Shown here: positions 1-10,690 of the stretch, piece by piece
Numbering within the stretch: position 1 is the first letter of the stretch
Layout: the number at the start of each line of letters is the position of its first letter
Assembly (NCBI GenBank): GCA_011109175.1
Contig: RDEW01000010.1
Location: forward strand, 603,837 to 667,836
Length of the DNA: 64,000 nucleotides
Direction: 5' to 3'
Source of the DNA: Dicyema japonicum
Lineage: Eukaryota > Dicyemida > Rhombozoa > Dicyemidae
Notes under the pieces: model-generated
Databases searched by the model: none
What the model was told of the DNA's origin: nothing
The model's input: the letters and a program-made list of their open reading frames with translations, nothing else
Translations under genes and position numbers: made by a program

Positions 1-1063
1 CCAAAATTCGTTGTATTTGAACCTTCCACAAATGAATCTACTACGAGCATCAAGAATTATTTTGTTCAAATGGTCGACGCCTCATCAATAGAACGGAATA
101 TGTTCAAGTCAAAGCAAAGTAGAGCCTGGTCAACTTGTTTTGAGTAGCCGTCCCAATTTGCTTTTTTGTAGTTGAAGAAAGAAACAGTTGTTTTTGGATG
201 ATAGAGAAATTTTTTGAATCGAATGATTATTGGATTATGATCGGAGGATAATCCGTAATGTACTGTCCATGAAATGTTGGGTCCAAAGTAGATGAACAGA
301 AAGTGATGTAGATGAAGTCACCTTCCTTGAATGGAGTTCTCGTATGCATAGTGGGGCTGTTGAGCATTGTCATGGAGGAGGGTTGGTTTATTAGGGATAG
401 TCCTCTTGAGTCAGTTGTTTGTGATTTCAACCAGGCAGGGAGCTTTGCATTAAAATCTCCACAAGTATTAGGTTTTCTAGGTTGTTTAGTCTGGATAAGT
501 CCAACAAGAATCCTTTCGGGCAAGAGGACGGACATATATGTTAGCAATTTTGAGAGTACTCGATCCGTTTGATATTGAAATTCCGGAGATTTCCGTGGTC
601 CCATCGTTAGTTAGCGACGTAAGTTCAGCGGATATGTCAGAATAACGGAGGTTCTTTCTGATGATGGTAAGAAGGCCTCCACCGAGGCGGTTCGGGCGAT
701 CTAGGCGGATGCAGTCGAAACCTGGAAAATGAGGAGTAGTCGCGGACTGAGTCAACTTGCTTTCTTGAAGCAGGATCACGTCAATGTTTTGGTTGTTTGT
801 GAAGGATCTTAATTCGAGAATTTTGCTCTTTATTCCGTTGATGTTAATCTGCAGAATTGAAAGTTGGGGACCTGGGTTGAGTTCGATGTCGCCAGAGAGT
901 AGTAGAAGGATCCCATTGATAGTTGATGGGAGAAGAGTTGAAGGAAGCCGTCCGAAAGAACCAACTTCGGATGGGGGTGAGCAAATGGTCCTTTTCCTAG
1001 GTGCATTAGGTGCACCCTGAGCGCCTTCAGAAACGTTATGACTGGTAGACCACATGACACCAC
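1..1063 (-). mobile_element. LINE 5' region with 2A-like motif and AP endonuclease, cut by window edge
   Basis: Read on the minus strand, the frame at 1055-486 starts with a short leader, then a 2A-like motif, then the start of an apurinic-type endonuclease domain (LQININGIKSKI, followed by LLQESK). A frameshift near 490-600 moves the reading to the 604-227 frame, which carries the GDFNAKLPAWL block (family GDFNAHH motif). A third frame carries HNPIIIRF near 230 and FFNYKKANWDGY near 170, the usual end of the domain before the RT. An in-frame stop sits near position 75. These motifs in this order define the endonuclease of a non-LTR retrotransposon. The RT would lie left of the window. The frameshifts suggest decay, though base-calling errors are seen elsewhere in this window. 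Confidence 0.85.
867..890 (-). other. 2A-like (StopGo) peptide motif GDIELNPGP
   Basis: Residues 55-63 of the minus-strand frame read GDIELNPGP, preceded by a hydrophobic ILLLLS stretch. This matches the canonical D-(V/I)-E-x-N-P-G-P motif, where the ribosome skips the final Gly-Pro bond. The motif lies directly before the endonuclease, so it would separate a short leader of about 62 residues from the endonuclease-RT protein. 2A motifs are known in some non-LTR retrotransposons and some act as secretion signals; activity here is inferred. Confidence 0.85.
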
Positions 1064-1189
1064 GTTTAACGTTAGTACTTTATTGTAAAATAATCAGAAA
1101 TCTTTAATGTTTGAATTAATTAAAATAACTAGTAACCAACATTTAATAAATAATTTAAATTTTAAATTAATTTTATTAGTTTTTTTTAA

Positions 1190-1607
1190 ATGGGAAGAAG
1201 CTACGAGTGTCTTTATTGTGGGAAGAGGTTCAAAGACGTCTTAAGTAACCGTAAGAAGCACCTCAACTCAATTGTTCACAAAAGATTAAAAGATGAGTAC
1301 TATCAAATATACACAGGTACTTCAAAAAACTTATTTATAAATGAAGATCCATTTGGAGTATATGAAAGGGAAAAAAACAAGAAACCCTGCATTCATGCTA
1401 TTAAAGGGATATGTAAATATGGTCTACAATGCAACTATTCTCACGTGACTGGTGAACGAATGAGAAATTTGATTAAAATCAGTTTATGTGAATAATTATT
1501 ATATAGTTGGTGATGTGAGGCAAAATTATTTAACTGACTACCAAATATCTCTAAGAACTGTCGAAGACTGGGTTAGTCAAAACAAACAATGTTTAAATAG
1601 ACTTTGA
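1190..1607 (+). CDS. ZMAT5: U11/U12 snRNP 20 kDa protein homologue (ZMAT5-like), minor spliceosome
   Basis: The first exon (1190-1487) begins MGRSYECLYCGKRFKD, a matrin-type C2H2 finger (C-x2-C, then H-x5-H in RKKHLNSIVH). It continues to a CCCH finger, PCIHAIKGICKYGLQCNYSH. This finger pair and spacing are those of the U11/U12-20K protein of the minor spliceosome. A 19-base intron (1488-1506, GTGAAT...ATATAG) joins in frame to a second exon ending RTVEDWVSQNKQCLNRL and TGA. That resembles the conserved HLEDWLEKRAKRL region of the family. The product is about 132 residues, shorter than the roughly 170 of vertebrates because the proline-rich tail is missing. Without the intron the frame stops at CE after 101 residues. 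Identification is by recalled family sequence, not a search. Confidence 0.85.
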
Positions 1608-1724
1608 AATCACTTTTATTTTTTTAAATTTAAAGTTAAATTTTTATTTTCATTTTATAATTTCTACTCGCTGATTTTTAAATCTATGTCGTTTATTTAA
1701 GGACGAACCTACTTCACCCTACTA

Positions 1725-1885
1725 ATCCACCTCTCTTCTGAAGCGGATACCTGTAATGTACTATTGGAGGATGGATCTGGTCGGCACAAGCAGACGTTCT
1801 CCTTTGGGTTCCTTCCTTGGATTTATTAGTTATGTCTGATTGAGCTGGATTCACCAAATATTGTAATCCTGGAGTTAATAAATAA
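1725..1885 (+). repeat. Partial copy of the ~400-base dispersed repeat (3' half)
   Basis: The segment around GGTCGGCACAAGCAGA, through TTCCTTCCTTGGATTTATTAG, ending in GGAGTTAATAAATAAAT, closely resembles 63050-63225 and the reverse strand of 54540-54700. It is the 3' half of that repeat, ending in a TAA-rich tail. No coding function is supported. Confidence 0.75.
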
Positions 1886-2261
1886 ATCTGAGAATTTAGA
1901 CACCCAAAAGTGAGAAATTGAATGCAATACAAAAGATTAATTCTTCGCGACCAAATTGTGCCTGTATAAAATGCAATGAACAGCATCGCATTTGGGAATT
2001 TTTGTTTTAAAAATGCCATAACTAACGATATTTTCCGAAAATTACCATTGCATCATCAGTTACACATGATATTATATTTTCGAATGGTATATTATGATTA
2101 TTTAGATAGAGAGGCTGTATTTGGACAGGAAGACTTTTGGAAAGAGGACTTACCTCGATTTCATTTAAGTTTTCCAGTTCCTTAAAAGTTTGGAAAAACA
2201 GTCGACTGTGTGTTTGCGAAGGTCGGGGATTCTGCGAGTAATAAAAACAAAAAAATAGCAC

Positions 2262-3110
2262 TTGCCTACAATCGCAGGATTTCTTGCCTCTAAATGTGCA
2301 ATTGCCGACAGGGAAAGCATGGATATTAAGTCCCTCAAGGACACTCAGAGGAAAAATTATTTATTAAATAAAATTTATTGCAGAACACTACACTCCATTA
2401 TGTTCAAATGTATTGATGAAACAAATGTCGACCTATATACTTTCTCAGAATGGTTATCCAAAGGAAATAACGGCCCACGGGGCGAAGCATTGTACTGTCT
2501 TTTGCAAGATAGGAATTTGTTTTTTGCACACAGGGTCATTATGCAACCATTGTAAAAAAAAGCAAGAAAATGTTGATCATTTGGCCACTAAGTGTGGTAT
2601 AATGCTAAATAGTGATTATCTCCGTAAACATAATGAAGTGGTAAAGTGCATCCATTTTCATCTTTGTCGAATTTATGGAATCGAAAGAAGCAGGAAATTG
2701 AAAGGAGATTTGGTTCAGTCAATATTGACGAATCAGAATGTCGAAATTAGAGTTGACACGTCGATTTTGACAGAAACAAACTTACAATACAATAAACCTG
2801 ATATTTTTGTGTATGAAAAAACAAAGAAGGAAGTAACTTTAATTAAAGTGGGGATTACCTCACAAGACCGACTAAAGCAAGCGGAATTTAAGAAACTTCA
2901 CAAATATGACTAGCTTACAAATGAACTTTCGCTGCTCTATGAATGCCAAGTGAAGATTATTCCAGTGGTTTTGACATGGGATGGAGTTGTCTCAATATGT
3001 TTCGAGAATCATATGGATAAATTATCTATTGAAGAATCAACGAGGACTTACATCCAATCGGTTGTGCTGAAGAGAACGCTCGAAAGTATGCTCATTTAAC
3101 ATAAGCATGG
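2262..3110 (+). mobile_element. C-terminal part of an R4/Dong-like retrotransposon with restriction-like endonuclease
   Basis: Two overlapping frames (2262-2555 and 2413-2913, continuing past a stop at 2911-2913 to about 3100) read GNNGPRGEALYCLLQDRN, then a C-x2-C...H-x4-C knuckle (CNHCKKKQENVDHLATKC). After that come MLNSDYLRKHNEVV and a PD-(D/E)XK-like block (NKPDIFVY, later LIKVGI). A knuckle followed by this nuclease is the C-terminal layout of R2/R4-type elements that use a restriction-like endonuclease. Only the 3' end is present and a frameshift near 2540 breaks it. Assignment to R4/Dong rather than a sister clade is from memory of the motifs. Confidence 0.75.
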
Positions 3111-3125
3111 GATGAGGGTATACGA

Positions 3126-3316
3126 TGAAGAGTCGCCTCTGTTACCTCCCAACTTGTAGAACTGCCATGTCGTAAGGACAGCCCACTTGACTCTAACGGA
3201 GATATTTTGACTGAATCTGATGTGGAGATAGGGAGCAACAGGGAGGTTATGGCACACTCTTCTTCTAAGAGAAGAAGAGGGATTACCAACAATCTGGATC
3301 AAAATCCGCTTAATTA
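3126..3316 (+). other. Short open frame after the R4-like fragment, not recognised
   Basis: The frame runs from about 3126 to a TAG near 3315. It includes GDILTESDVEIGSNREVMAH followed by a basic KRRR cluster. It could be the displaced tail of the preceding element or chance. No start codon or family supports it. Confidence 0.2.
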
Positions 3317-3589
3317 GTTAATTTACTCGTTATTATTATTTAATTATTTTGTAATTACCAGTTTCAAATTCGTTGAAAATAGAAAATTACATTGTTACTT
3401 TTTGGATATAATTTAGGATTATATCTGCGCCACCAGATATGGTGAACCACATGACCCACGCTAACAACTGACGCTCCCTGGAGCCAAAAGAAAAAAGAGG
3501 AACAGAAGAATCAAAAAAATCTTCAATTTATGTAGCCACATAGCATCACACTAACTTTGGCACCACGTGGCATAGATGCCATTAAAACA

Positions 3590-4300
3590 GATTGATTGTC
3601 AAATAAAACTGATTCACATGTGGTACTGAAAATTTTTTTATTTATATATAATTGCTACATTTGGCTCTTAGATATCGAGCCTTCTGAATTTGAACTAATT
3701 GACCAATACATATGGAAAATTCTAGTCAACGAATTTATCAGAAACCTGGAAACAAAGAAATGCACTAATTTCCAAAAGACAATTCTGGAAGAAGATCGTT
3801 GTTCATTTGTAATAAAAGTATACGGATGCTTCTTCAATTTCTTTGAGAGCTGGAAAGCAGGGAGTCTAAGTGTTATTAATTCAAAGAAAACACAATCATA
3901 GAATTCCTCAACCGAAAGTATAAATAACTTGCTTTTATGAATTTGGATTGATCGAATAAGTTGCAACGGAAATTTTCCTGACGAACAAGAAGTGAGCACT
4001 TACACGTAACACTTTTGACTGTTCTGATGTGATAATTGTCAACATTGGAAAATCCTCCAGTGGTTATCAACAATACCATGGGTCTGAAGGAATTTTGTGT
4101 CTTATACAAGGCCGCAATTTATTCTTAAACCATGCTGGACAGAATAGCCAATGTAATTCTACTAAGAAAAGTGTGACCACTTGGCAACAAGATGTGGTCT
4201 TATGTTAAACAGCGACTACTTGGGAAGGTATAAAGAGGTGTTAAGTGCATACATCTCCACTTGTATCGTCAATAAGAAATTAGACAATCAGTCAGCTTCC
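3590..4300 (+). mobile_element. Second, decayed R4/Dong-like fragment
   Basis: The frame at 3650-3900 reads DIEPSEFELIDQYIWKILV, resembling the RT-to-linker region of such elements. Around 4165-4230 another frame reads CDHLATRCGLMLNSDYLGR, clearly the same knuckle region as the copy at 2.6 kb. Many stops and frame changes separate the blocks. It lies in the same orientation about 1 kb downstream of the first copy, so the two are probably independent insertions or a tandem duplication. Confidence 0.65.
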
Positions 4301-4324
4301 GACTAAAGATTAGGCAGACGGACG

Positions 4325-4560
4325 GTGGAGCTAAAAGTGGATAATACAAAAATCCCTTTTAGCGAGCACCATAAAATTTTGGGAGTCACATTCGACATGC
4401 ATATATGTTATCACAGCATGTCGAAGACGTGACCTATCAAATGCGAAAAAAAGAAACATTCTGAAGAGCATCTCGGGAGTATGGAAAGCAGGAAGCCATC
4501 CAGTCTTGAACTCCATATACTAACAGTACGCCAAACCATGCATCTCATATCTCGTTAATC
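4325..4560 (+). mobile_element. LINE RT thumb fragment
   Basis: Translation gives PFSEHHKILGVTFDMHI, then after a frame shift RKKRNILKSISGVWKAG. The KILGVTFD block followed by a basic helix and a (S/A)G(V/T)xWxA motif is typical of the region after the RT palm in Jockey/CR1-type LINEs. The fragment ends in stops. No upstream YxDD is preserved. Confidence 0.6.
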
Positions 4561-5369
4561 TCTTAAACAAATTGCATGAATATCGAAGCTAGCAAAAAAA
4601 GGGCTCCAAAATTACGAAAAGATGGACTTCTGGAAAGTCCTAGTCACTAATGACTTCGAATCTTTAATACGTAAGAAGCGACTACGAGAGTTATACGGCC
4701 GAGGCGCACTGAAAGGAGCAACATCATCACGCTGATCAATCATCTCGCGATAGGCATTGACAAGTCGAAGAAGAGAAACTACATATGTACGATCTGATTG
4801 CAAATTGGCATTAGAGCACTGTTAAACCGAAAAAACAAACTAAGTGATCCGACAAATTTAATCCAGTCTCTTAGCTTAGCTCAATTCTCCTCTCTCGATT
4901 TTACACAAGTTCATTGGGATCGGGTTTTCTCCTAATCACGTTTGATCAAGCCTCCTTCGTTATTCCTTTTAATTAAAATCTTTAAGGGTGTCGGCATCAT
5001 ATTCCTTTTTTTCCATAGACAACTTTTCTGTCATGTCAAAGCCGTGATTTTATAAGCATTGTACCAAGAGATTGAAGGCCCCCGTGAGGCACATGCATAA
5101 GAAATGCATGGATAATTTATTGCGAGTAAAGCGTTATTAGAGCGTGATGCTCTCACGAGATAAATTTTTCCTAAGAAAGAACTTAAAGGTAATAGGCTTT
5201 TCACAGAACCGGAATTTCTATAGTTTTGGTAATTATGGATCGATAGAAACGTTATTAAATATTTTGGACAGTCATTAACCTACAACAAACAACTATTATT
5301 ATTTAAAAAATTAAAAAAATATAATTATCAAGAACGATAATTGTTAATTGTACAACAATCCAAACACCT
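4561..5369. other. No gene seen
   Basis: Moderately AT-rich sequence with short frames on both strands that lack recognisable motifs. Nothing supports a gene, RNA or named repeat. Confidence 0.5.
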
Positions 5370-5540
5370 AAATTCCCTTGCGCCTGCGAGGCTGGAATTC
5401 TTGAGTCGTCTAGGAAATCGGATCGCTACACGATCAGGAGACCCTCGTAAGTGCTGCTGGTTATTTGAGCGAATCTCGCTCTCCATCCTTAGAGGGAATA
5501 CCACGCAGTCAAGGCAGCCGCTATTATGACCACCATTACT
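5370..5540 (+). mobile_element. 5'-truncated 3' end of the PHD-RT retrotransposon family
   Basis: The frame reads LEFLSRLGNRIATRSGDPRK then FERISLSILRGN, matching the tail of the near-full copy at about 48.15-48.25 kb. It ends at GGCAGCCGCTAT, the point where the other copies also end. Only the last 50 or so residues remain, as expected of incomplete reverse transcription. Confidence 0.75.
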
Positions 5541-5710
5541 CTCTTTTTTTTCAACACCTAAATTATGTCGAAAAAAACCTAATTTTACAAAAATAAAATT
5601 AAGTAACCTTTTTTCCCTATGATTTTTCCGGACGCAGTGTAGTTGAAATGTCTTTCTATTTTCGATACTTATTCAGTTGATGACCGCCACTTTTCTGCAA
5701 CAAAATAAAT

Positions 5711-5785
5711 ACAGTAAAAACCTTTCAAATCGGCCGATTTGGGACCAGCCAAAAAATCGACTAAGTCGGAGAGGGTCATCCCGCT
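5711..5785 (+). repeat. Possible terminal inverted repeat of a pogo/Tigger-like DNA transposon
   Basis: The sequence begins CAGTAAAAACC and continues with ATCGGCCGATTTGGGACCAG. It resembles the CAGT(A/G)AAACCT...GGGACC pattern of pogo/Tigger termini. I did not find a matching inverted partner nearby, so only one end may remain. Confidence 0.35.
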
Positions 5786-6719
5786 TAGGATCCCAGGTCG
5801 GCGCGTCTAACAATTGCCTCCTTTCTTTCAGAGTTAATCACCATCCCAGTTAAAGACAATACTCAAGATGCCTTGAATCCACAATGAGCCTCAAATCATG
5901 AGAAATACTTCTAAATACGAAACTGCTAACTGCATTTGGAAGTCTTTCGATACCTGATTATTCACTCTTATCATCCAGAGTCAAGATAACAAGCAAGATA
6001 AACGTGCAGAAGTAGACGAGATCACATTCAGGGAGTGCTACGTACGCTTTTAGCAGCGACAAGGTTCTTTTACCAACAAAAGAAACCCTCGAACAGGTCG
6101 TCCAAAACACCCACCCTCCAACAGTAGATCTGCTCGAGACGAAAATTGGGGTGGACATTCCACATTTGACAACCATCGCAAATGATATATGATCTACTAT
6201 TTCATCATTCTTAGGAAGAAGCATTACTGGCATAGACGACTTACGTCTTATCCATATCGTCTAACCTAACAACTCTCGATTCTTGATTCTCACACGACTC
6301 TTGATTCTCAACACGGCACTATTTTTCAACATGAATTTTCATCTCACACCTCATCTCATTTTTTCTACGAAAAGTCCTCTGTTTCACTGACATGGACCTC
6401 TAAGAATCCTAAACGAGAGATTACTAAATTCAGTATAAATTACTGCTTTGCTAATTGGGATTCCGCTCACGACTTGAACTCGTCCTTCCAGCTTTCCTAT
6501 CTTCGGACAATATTTTTACTGGTTTCATGAGACAGATCCTACCTCCACATTAACGGATCACAAGCTGAGCCAGTACCATGTGCCGCTCAGGATATTTGGA
6601 TACGTCCAAGTCTGAATTCTCGAAGGACGTTCATAAAACAATAATACTGGGATAAACTATTATGATCAAAAACTTTGATGAGATAAACTGGAACTTGACT
6701 AGCATCGTCTAGCATTTCT
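5786..6719. other. No gene seen
   Basis: Only short frames without family motifs were found. The 91-residue minus-strand frame at 5958-6233 has no recognisable domain. The segment may be old transposon debris. Confidence 0.45.
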
Positions 6720-7090
6720 AACTTCTGCATCGACAAACGAAAGTGATGCATGGCTCAGAACAACCTTCTTATCCACCTCCCTTGGGAGGCTATTGGTGAC
6801 GACGCTATAAGAATAGGAGGTTGTTGTCTACTTCAGAGTTTGCGTGGCTCACCGCTGTAGATGTGGAAGGATGGTCAGCTAGGGTCTTCACCCTCTCTCA
6901 TGCTGGAGGAGCGCTGGAAGGACTCCAAAACACAGAGCCATCAATTGAGTTATTTCTTGGAGACTGGAAGCGCCCATATTCCTGGTTCAGTGGAACTCTA
7001 GGACTGGTCCTAACCAACAAAAGGCCTGACGGAGCAACTCTCTTCCGATGGGAAATCGGTAGATACCTTAAAGAAATATTAATGTCTCGT
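6720..7090 (+). mobile_element. PHD-RT family copy: zinc motif and nuclease-like block
   Basis: Frames carry AWLRTTFLSTSLGRLL, then a C-x2-HRCRCG knuckle followed by GLHPLSCWRSAG, then TNKRPDGATLFRWEIGRYL. The same order (knuckle, GLHxLSC, KRPDG) occurs in the long copy at 47.7-47.95 kb. Frames change at least twice and stops intervene, so this copy is decayed and truncated at both ends. Confidence 0.75.
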
Positions 7091-7480
7091 TGAACAGTTC
7101 ATTTTTGAATAAGTATTTTGAAATTCTCGAAAGTTTGAGCAGCCAACCAGGTTTTAACGCGGACTCTGAAAGTCTCGACTGGTAAGAAATGTTGTTGCAG
7201 GCCCCATCTCAAATCAAACATTTCATCAGAGAGACGGGGAAGACAGTTACCCCATCGAGTGCTTTACATCTCCACGATCCAGGGCCACTGAATTTTTTGC
7301 GTGTGTTTTCGTAAATAATAAAAGCTGAAAAAACTGGATAAACAATTTATTTTAGAAGGAAAGAAAAATTTATGGTAATTAATCATAGGGATGAAGCCAA
7401 AACATAAAAAACTGTTCTTTACTTATTCCTTTCTTTTTATCTTCGTCAAGTCCGGTGAGCCACGCAAATTAGACAACAAC

Positions 7481-7770
7481 GCCGGGTGGCGCAGTGTGAC
7501 GGTTGCCGGGCTAGAGGCCTGAAGGTCGCTACTTCGAACCCCGATACTGTACATTTCGGTGAAGGATCCTCGCAACAATATTCTTTGGCTTGACGAGTGA
7601 CGCCGTCATCAGTGAACACTTACTTCACTGCGGAACCGGATCGTCAATGAATGACATACACGAAGAAAAAGAAAACAAAGAAGTGAAGAGCATTCCTTGG
7701 TTCTGCCTCTACGATTAGTTATAATAACTGTTCTTTACGTGTTCTGCCTAAGCGGAGCCATAGCTGATAG
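7481..7770 (+). mobile_element. tRNA-derived SINE
   Basis: The head starts GCCGGGTGGCGCAGTGTG. It contains an A-box-like TGGCGCAGTGTG (7487-7498) and a B-box-like ACTTCGAACCCC (7531-7542) at tRNA spacing. The body (GACGAGTGACGCCGTCATCAG, then TGCGGAACCGGATCG) recurs in reverse orientation at 10.4-10.7, 13.0-13.2, 39.0-39.3 and 53.0-53.2 kb. The tail includes TTATAATAACTGTTCTTTA. The extended body rules out a plain tRNA gene. Confidence 0.85.
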
Positions 7771-7849
7771 GGCTCTGCGGAAAGTGCGACAGTGCATATT
7801 TTATGGCAATATTATATAAGTCCCTAATGATTTAGCATCTCTTTATCAA

Positions 7850-7982
7850 AGATGACGACATAACCGGTCAATCCAAGAAGCATCGTAGATGCATGGAACC
7901 TTCAACCATTATGGAAAACAGGGGAAATCGAAGCCAAAAGCATCTAGATTCTGACATCACATATTACACTGCGTCATCACCT
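7850..7982 (-). mobile_element. Degraded copy of the tRNA-derived SINE
   Basis: GCATCGTAGATGCATGGAACC and, further on, ATTACACTGCGTCATC match the SINE in reverse orientation, but the B-box region is altered. It lies close to the forward copy ending near 7770. Confidence 0.55.
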
Positions 7983-8056
7983 AAAATACTATAAATTAAA
8001 ACAATAAATTATTAAAATTTAATAATGTTAAATCCAAACAGAACTTATACAAATAA

Positions 8057-9050
8057 TCATCGTAAGGATCCCCTAGCATCCTTAGCATCCATAACAGCCC
8101 CCTTGGGCGGATAGAACTCTTCCAACCTCATGATGTTCTCATAAATTTCAATCTGTTCGTCCAATGGAATGGTTTTCCGATATTCGTCCATCAAATCAAA
8201 CTCGGACCAGGGTTTCCTGTTCTTGTATTCCCTTTTTGCCATATTCTTCGTCATCTTTATCGGAGTTATTCCTTTAAGGTTGTAGATCTCCCAATGACGG
8301 GTCCACGGAGTCGGTTTTAGAGTCACTTTCAGTGGGTTTACAGGGATTGGAGCATCAGGAGAGAGGAAGACGGGTTTCATGTCCTCAGGGAAGTAACTGT
8401 GAGACAGATCAGTGTCCCTGAGGTATAGAAGATGACTGTCAAGCCTCTTTTCAAGTTTGATGACCTCCATGTGCTGAATACAGGGATTATACATTTCATA
8501 CATAATTTCAACACCTAGAAATTCCGAAACAAATCAACCGAGGTTATCGATAACGTTCCTGAGTCTGAAGCAGTGCCGGAGACCAAATCCAGTCCGCTGA
8601 ATGCAGATTCCCAAAAACCTAGTGGATTTGGTGGGACCTCCTTTATCAGCGACAGTGACCGCCATTACACTTCCTTAAGTTGTTACAAAACGGAGACCGA
8701 CGTAGAAAACAGGGATTTTAATGATCCCCCGTCTTATGATCATGTCCCGACGTTCGACTTCCTCGCAGACGGAGTCCCTGTGCTCGATATTATTAGTCGG
8801 CATAAATTCCACATAACCGTCTCTTTCTAGGTTTTATTCGACACTAAAAATTGTACAATTTGTTGTTAATCGATAAGAGTTCTTCTTGACTGTACTTTTT
8901 GGGAGAAGGGACCAAATGATAGGGTGTCGTTTTTCCAGCTATTTTTTCTATCCGAAAACTTTCTATTTGGTCACGTGTCAGGTACCACTTTGACCGAATC
9001 AACCTAGATTCAATTAGCGTACAAAAAACTTCTTTTCGAATAAATTGCAT
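8057..9050 (-). CDS. MRPL19: Mitochondrial ribosomal protein L19 (bL19m)
   Basis: Four exons (9050-8857, 8822-8698, 8673-8539, 8514-8057) join in frame over introns of 34, 24 and 24 bases to give about 303 residues, close to the roughly 290 of animal MRPL19. Diagnostic blocks in order are KIPVFYVG, then RFLGICIQRTGFGL, LRNVIDNLGVEIMYEMYNP and VIKLEKRLDSHLLYLRD. They correspond to the conserved bL19 core and its animal-type C-terminal extension. The protein is a large-subunit component of the mitochondrial ribosome near the subunit interface. The start at 9050 is the first ATG of the upstream open frame. The 34-base intron acceptor was chosen at AAAG because it is the one that keeps frame. No frameshifts are needed. 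Confidence 0.9.
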
Positions 9051-10384
9051 ATAAGTCTTGACGAATTTCTAAACAACATCGTATATGTGTAAGCACGTTG
9101 AATAATTTAAATTAATACAATTTAATTATGATGTTTTCAATTTATTAATTAAAATAAAATTAAATACGAGCTCAGTAATTGAAACTCTTAAAAATTTTCA
9201 GGCCATGCAAGATCTGAAATAACCCTATCTTAAAAACTGAGTTATGTATTTTTTCCACATTCTCATTGTTGGGTCCATTTATTTCTTTGACAAATCGAAT
9301 CTAGCAGAAAGGTCAATTAAAATTATGGAGTGATAGATTTCTGGAACCAAAGATCGTCTCTGTTCAATTATAATTATTCGTTTACGCCAAATACGTCCTT
9401 GTGTGGGTTCTAAGAATGGTATCAGGCTTAGATGAGGTCTCATCAATAGCGTGTCGGGATCATACGAGTTATTAGTTTGGTCACATATGGTCTTTGAAAT
9501 TTTCATTTCCCCTCGAGACTTTAGCAAAGAGAACGGGTGCGAGGTTCATCTCACGTGAAACCTATCAGTAGTGCGAGTCTAAGGAGATGCGCGATATCCT
9601 GCTAAGAACACCAAGCAAAGATGAGGTGATTAGAAAGAGGTCGAGATCATTTAATAGCCGTGTTTCTCTAATTTAATTATGATTTTGGTTTTCTTTAAGT
9701 AAATAAAATAAATGAGCTGTATCCAATGAGAAAAGCTAGACAGCATGCGTATTTTTGGCAGCATCAACTTTATTATAACTAACTGAAACTTTATCCCTTA
9801 ATATTTTTCTGCAGGTGTCAGCGTGGAACAACACCTGCGATTCTACAAGTATCTAAAGGACCCCTTAGGTCGGCTAGCCTTTAAAAATATACCTTGTTGA
9901 TTATCTTTATATTCCGAGATATCTGTAACATGATAGTTCGCGGAATCTTGAAAGCCGGTATCACTAATTATTTTGTTTTTAGCAATTTTCTATTGTTTTA
10001 GAGTTAACTAGTCATAAATATAGAATGTGACTATTCCCTTATATTCCAAAGTTACTGTTTCATCCATAGCTCTTCTTTCAGAAAATCTTCCATAGACTGA
10101 AACGTGTTGACGTTGAGAGGTATTCAAATCAATTATTAAAACTGTTTCGTACTAAAGTTTCGACATCTCTATTCTGGCTCTGAATTGACCTCTATGTGGT
10201 TTTGGGGTGAACCGGTCACTGTCGACAATCCCGAAAACTTAATCCCCCAACATAACTTTTTGGTACCTCTAAGGTTAATAAAACTATGGAATAAACTCAA
10301 AGTAGTCTTTTTTTCTTATTTTATCTTCCCTACTACAATATCTCCACATCACCGTATAAAATGCTATTTAGAAAAAAACTGCAA
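9051..10384. other. No gene seen
   Basis: AT-rich sequence with scattered short frames. The minus frame at 9279-9527 and the plus frame at 10185-10448 show no motif. The end of the latter overlaps the tail of the SINE that follows. Confidence 0.5.
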
Positions 10385-10690
10385 TTTTAAGCGGAGCCAT
10401 AATACCTATCGCTCCACCCAGACAGGACACACACTTTACTTTAAGTAAAGAACAGTTATGATAACTAATCTTAGAGGGACAAAAAGGGAATACTCTTCAC
10501 TTTCTGTTTGTTCATGCATAACCTTTATAGACGATCCGGTTCAGCAGTGAAATGTTCACTGATGATGGCGTCACTCGTCGAGCCAAAGCATCGTAGATGC
10601 GTGGAAATTTAACCGGAATATACAGCAGCGAGATTCGAACTAGTGGCTATAGGGACTTTTGTCCGGGATTCGTTACACTGCGCCTCCCTA
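10385..10690 (-). mobile_element. tRNA-derived SINE
   Basis: In reverse orientation the copy has the tRNA-like head at 10690-10620 (TTACACTGCGCCTCCC complement and GAGATTCGAACTAGTG B-box complement). The body (GAGCCAAAGCATCGTAGATGC) and the tail (AAAGAACAGTTATGATAACT) follow. It is nearly complete. Confidence 0.85.

Noticed and set aside
3092-3302. Two overlapping minus-strand frames as genes
   Set aside because: They are opposite-strand shadows of the plus frame after the R4-like fragment and show no motif.
7481-7555. A functional tRNA gene
   Set aside because: A and B boxes are present, but the same head plus a long conserved body recurs several times. A proper acceptor stem pairing is not evident, so this is a SINE.
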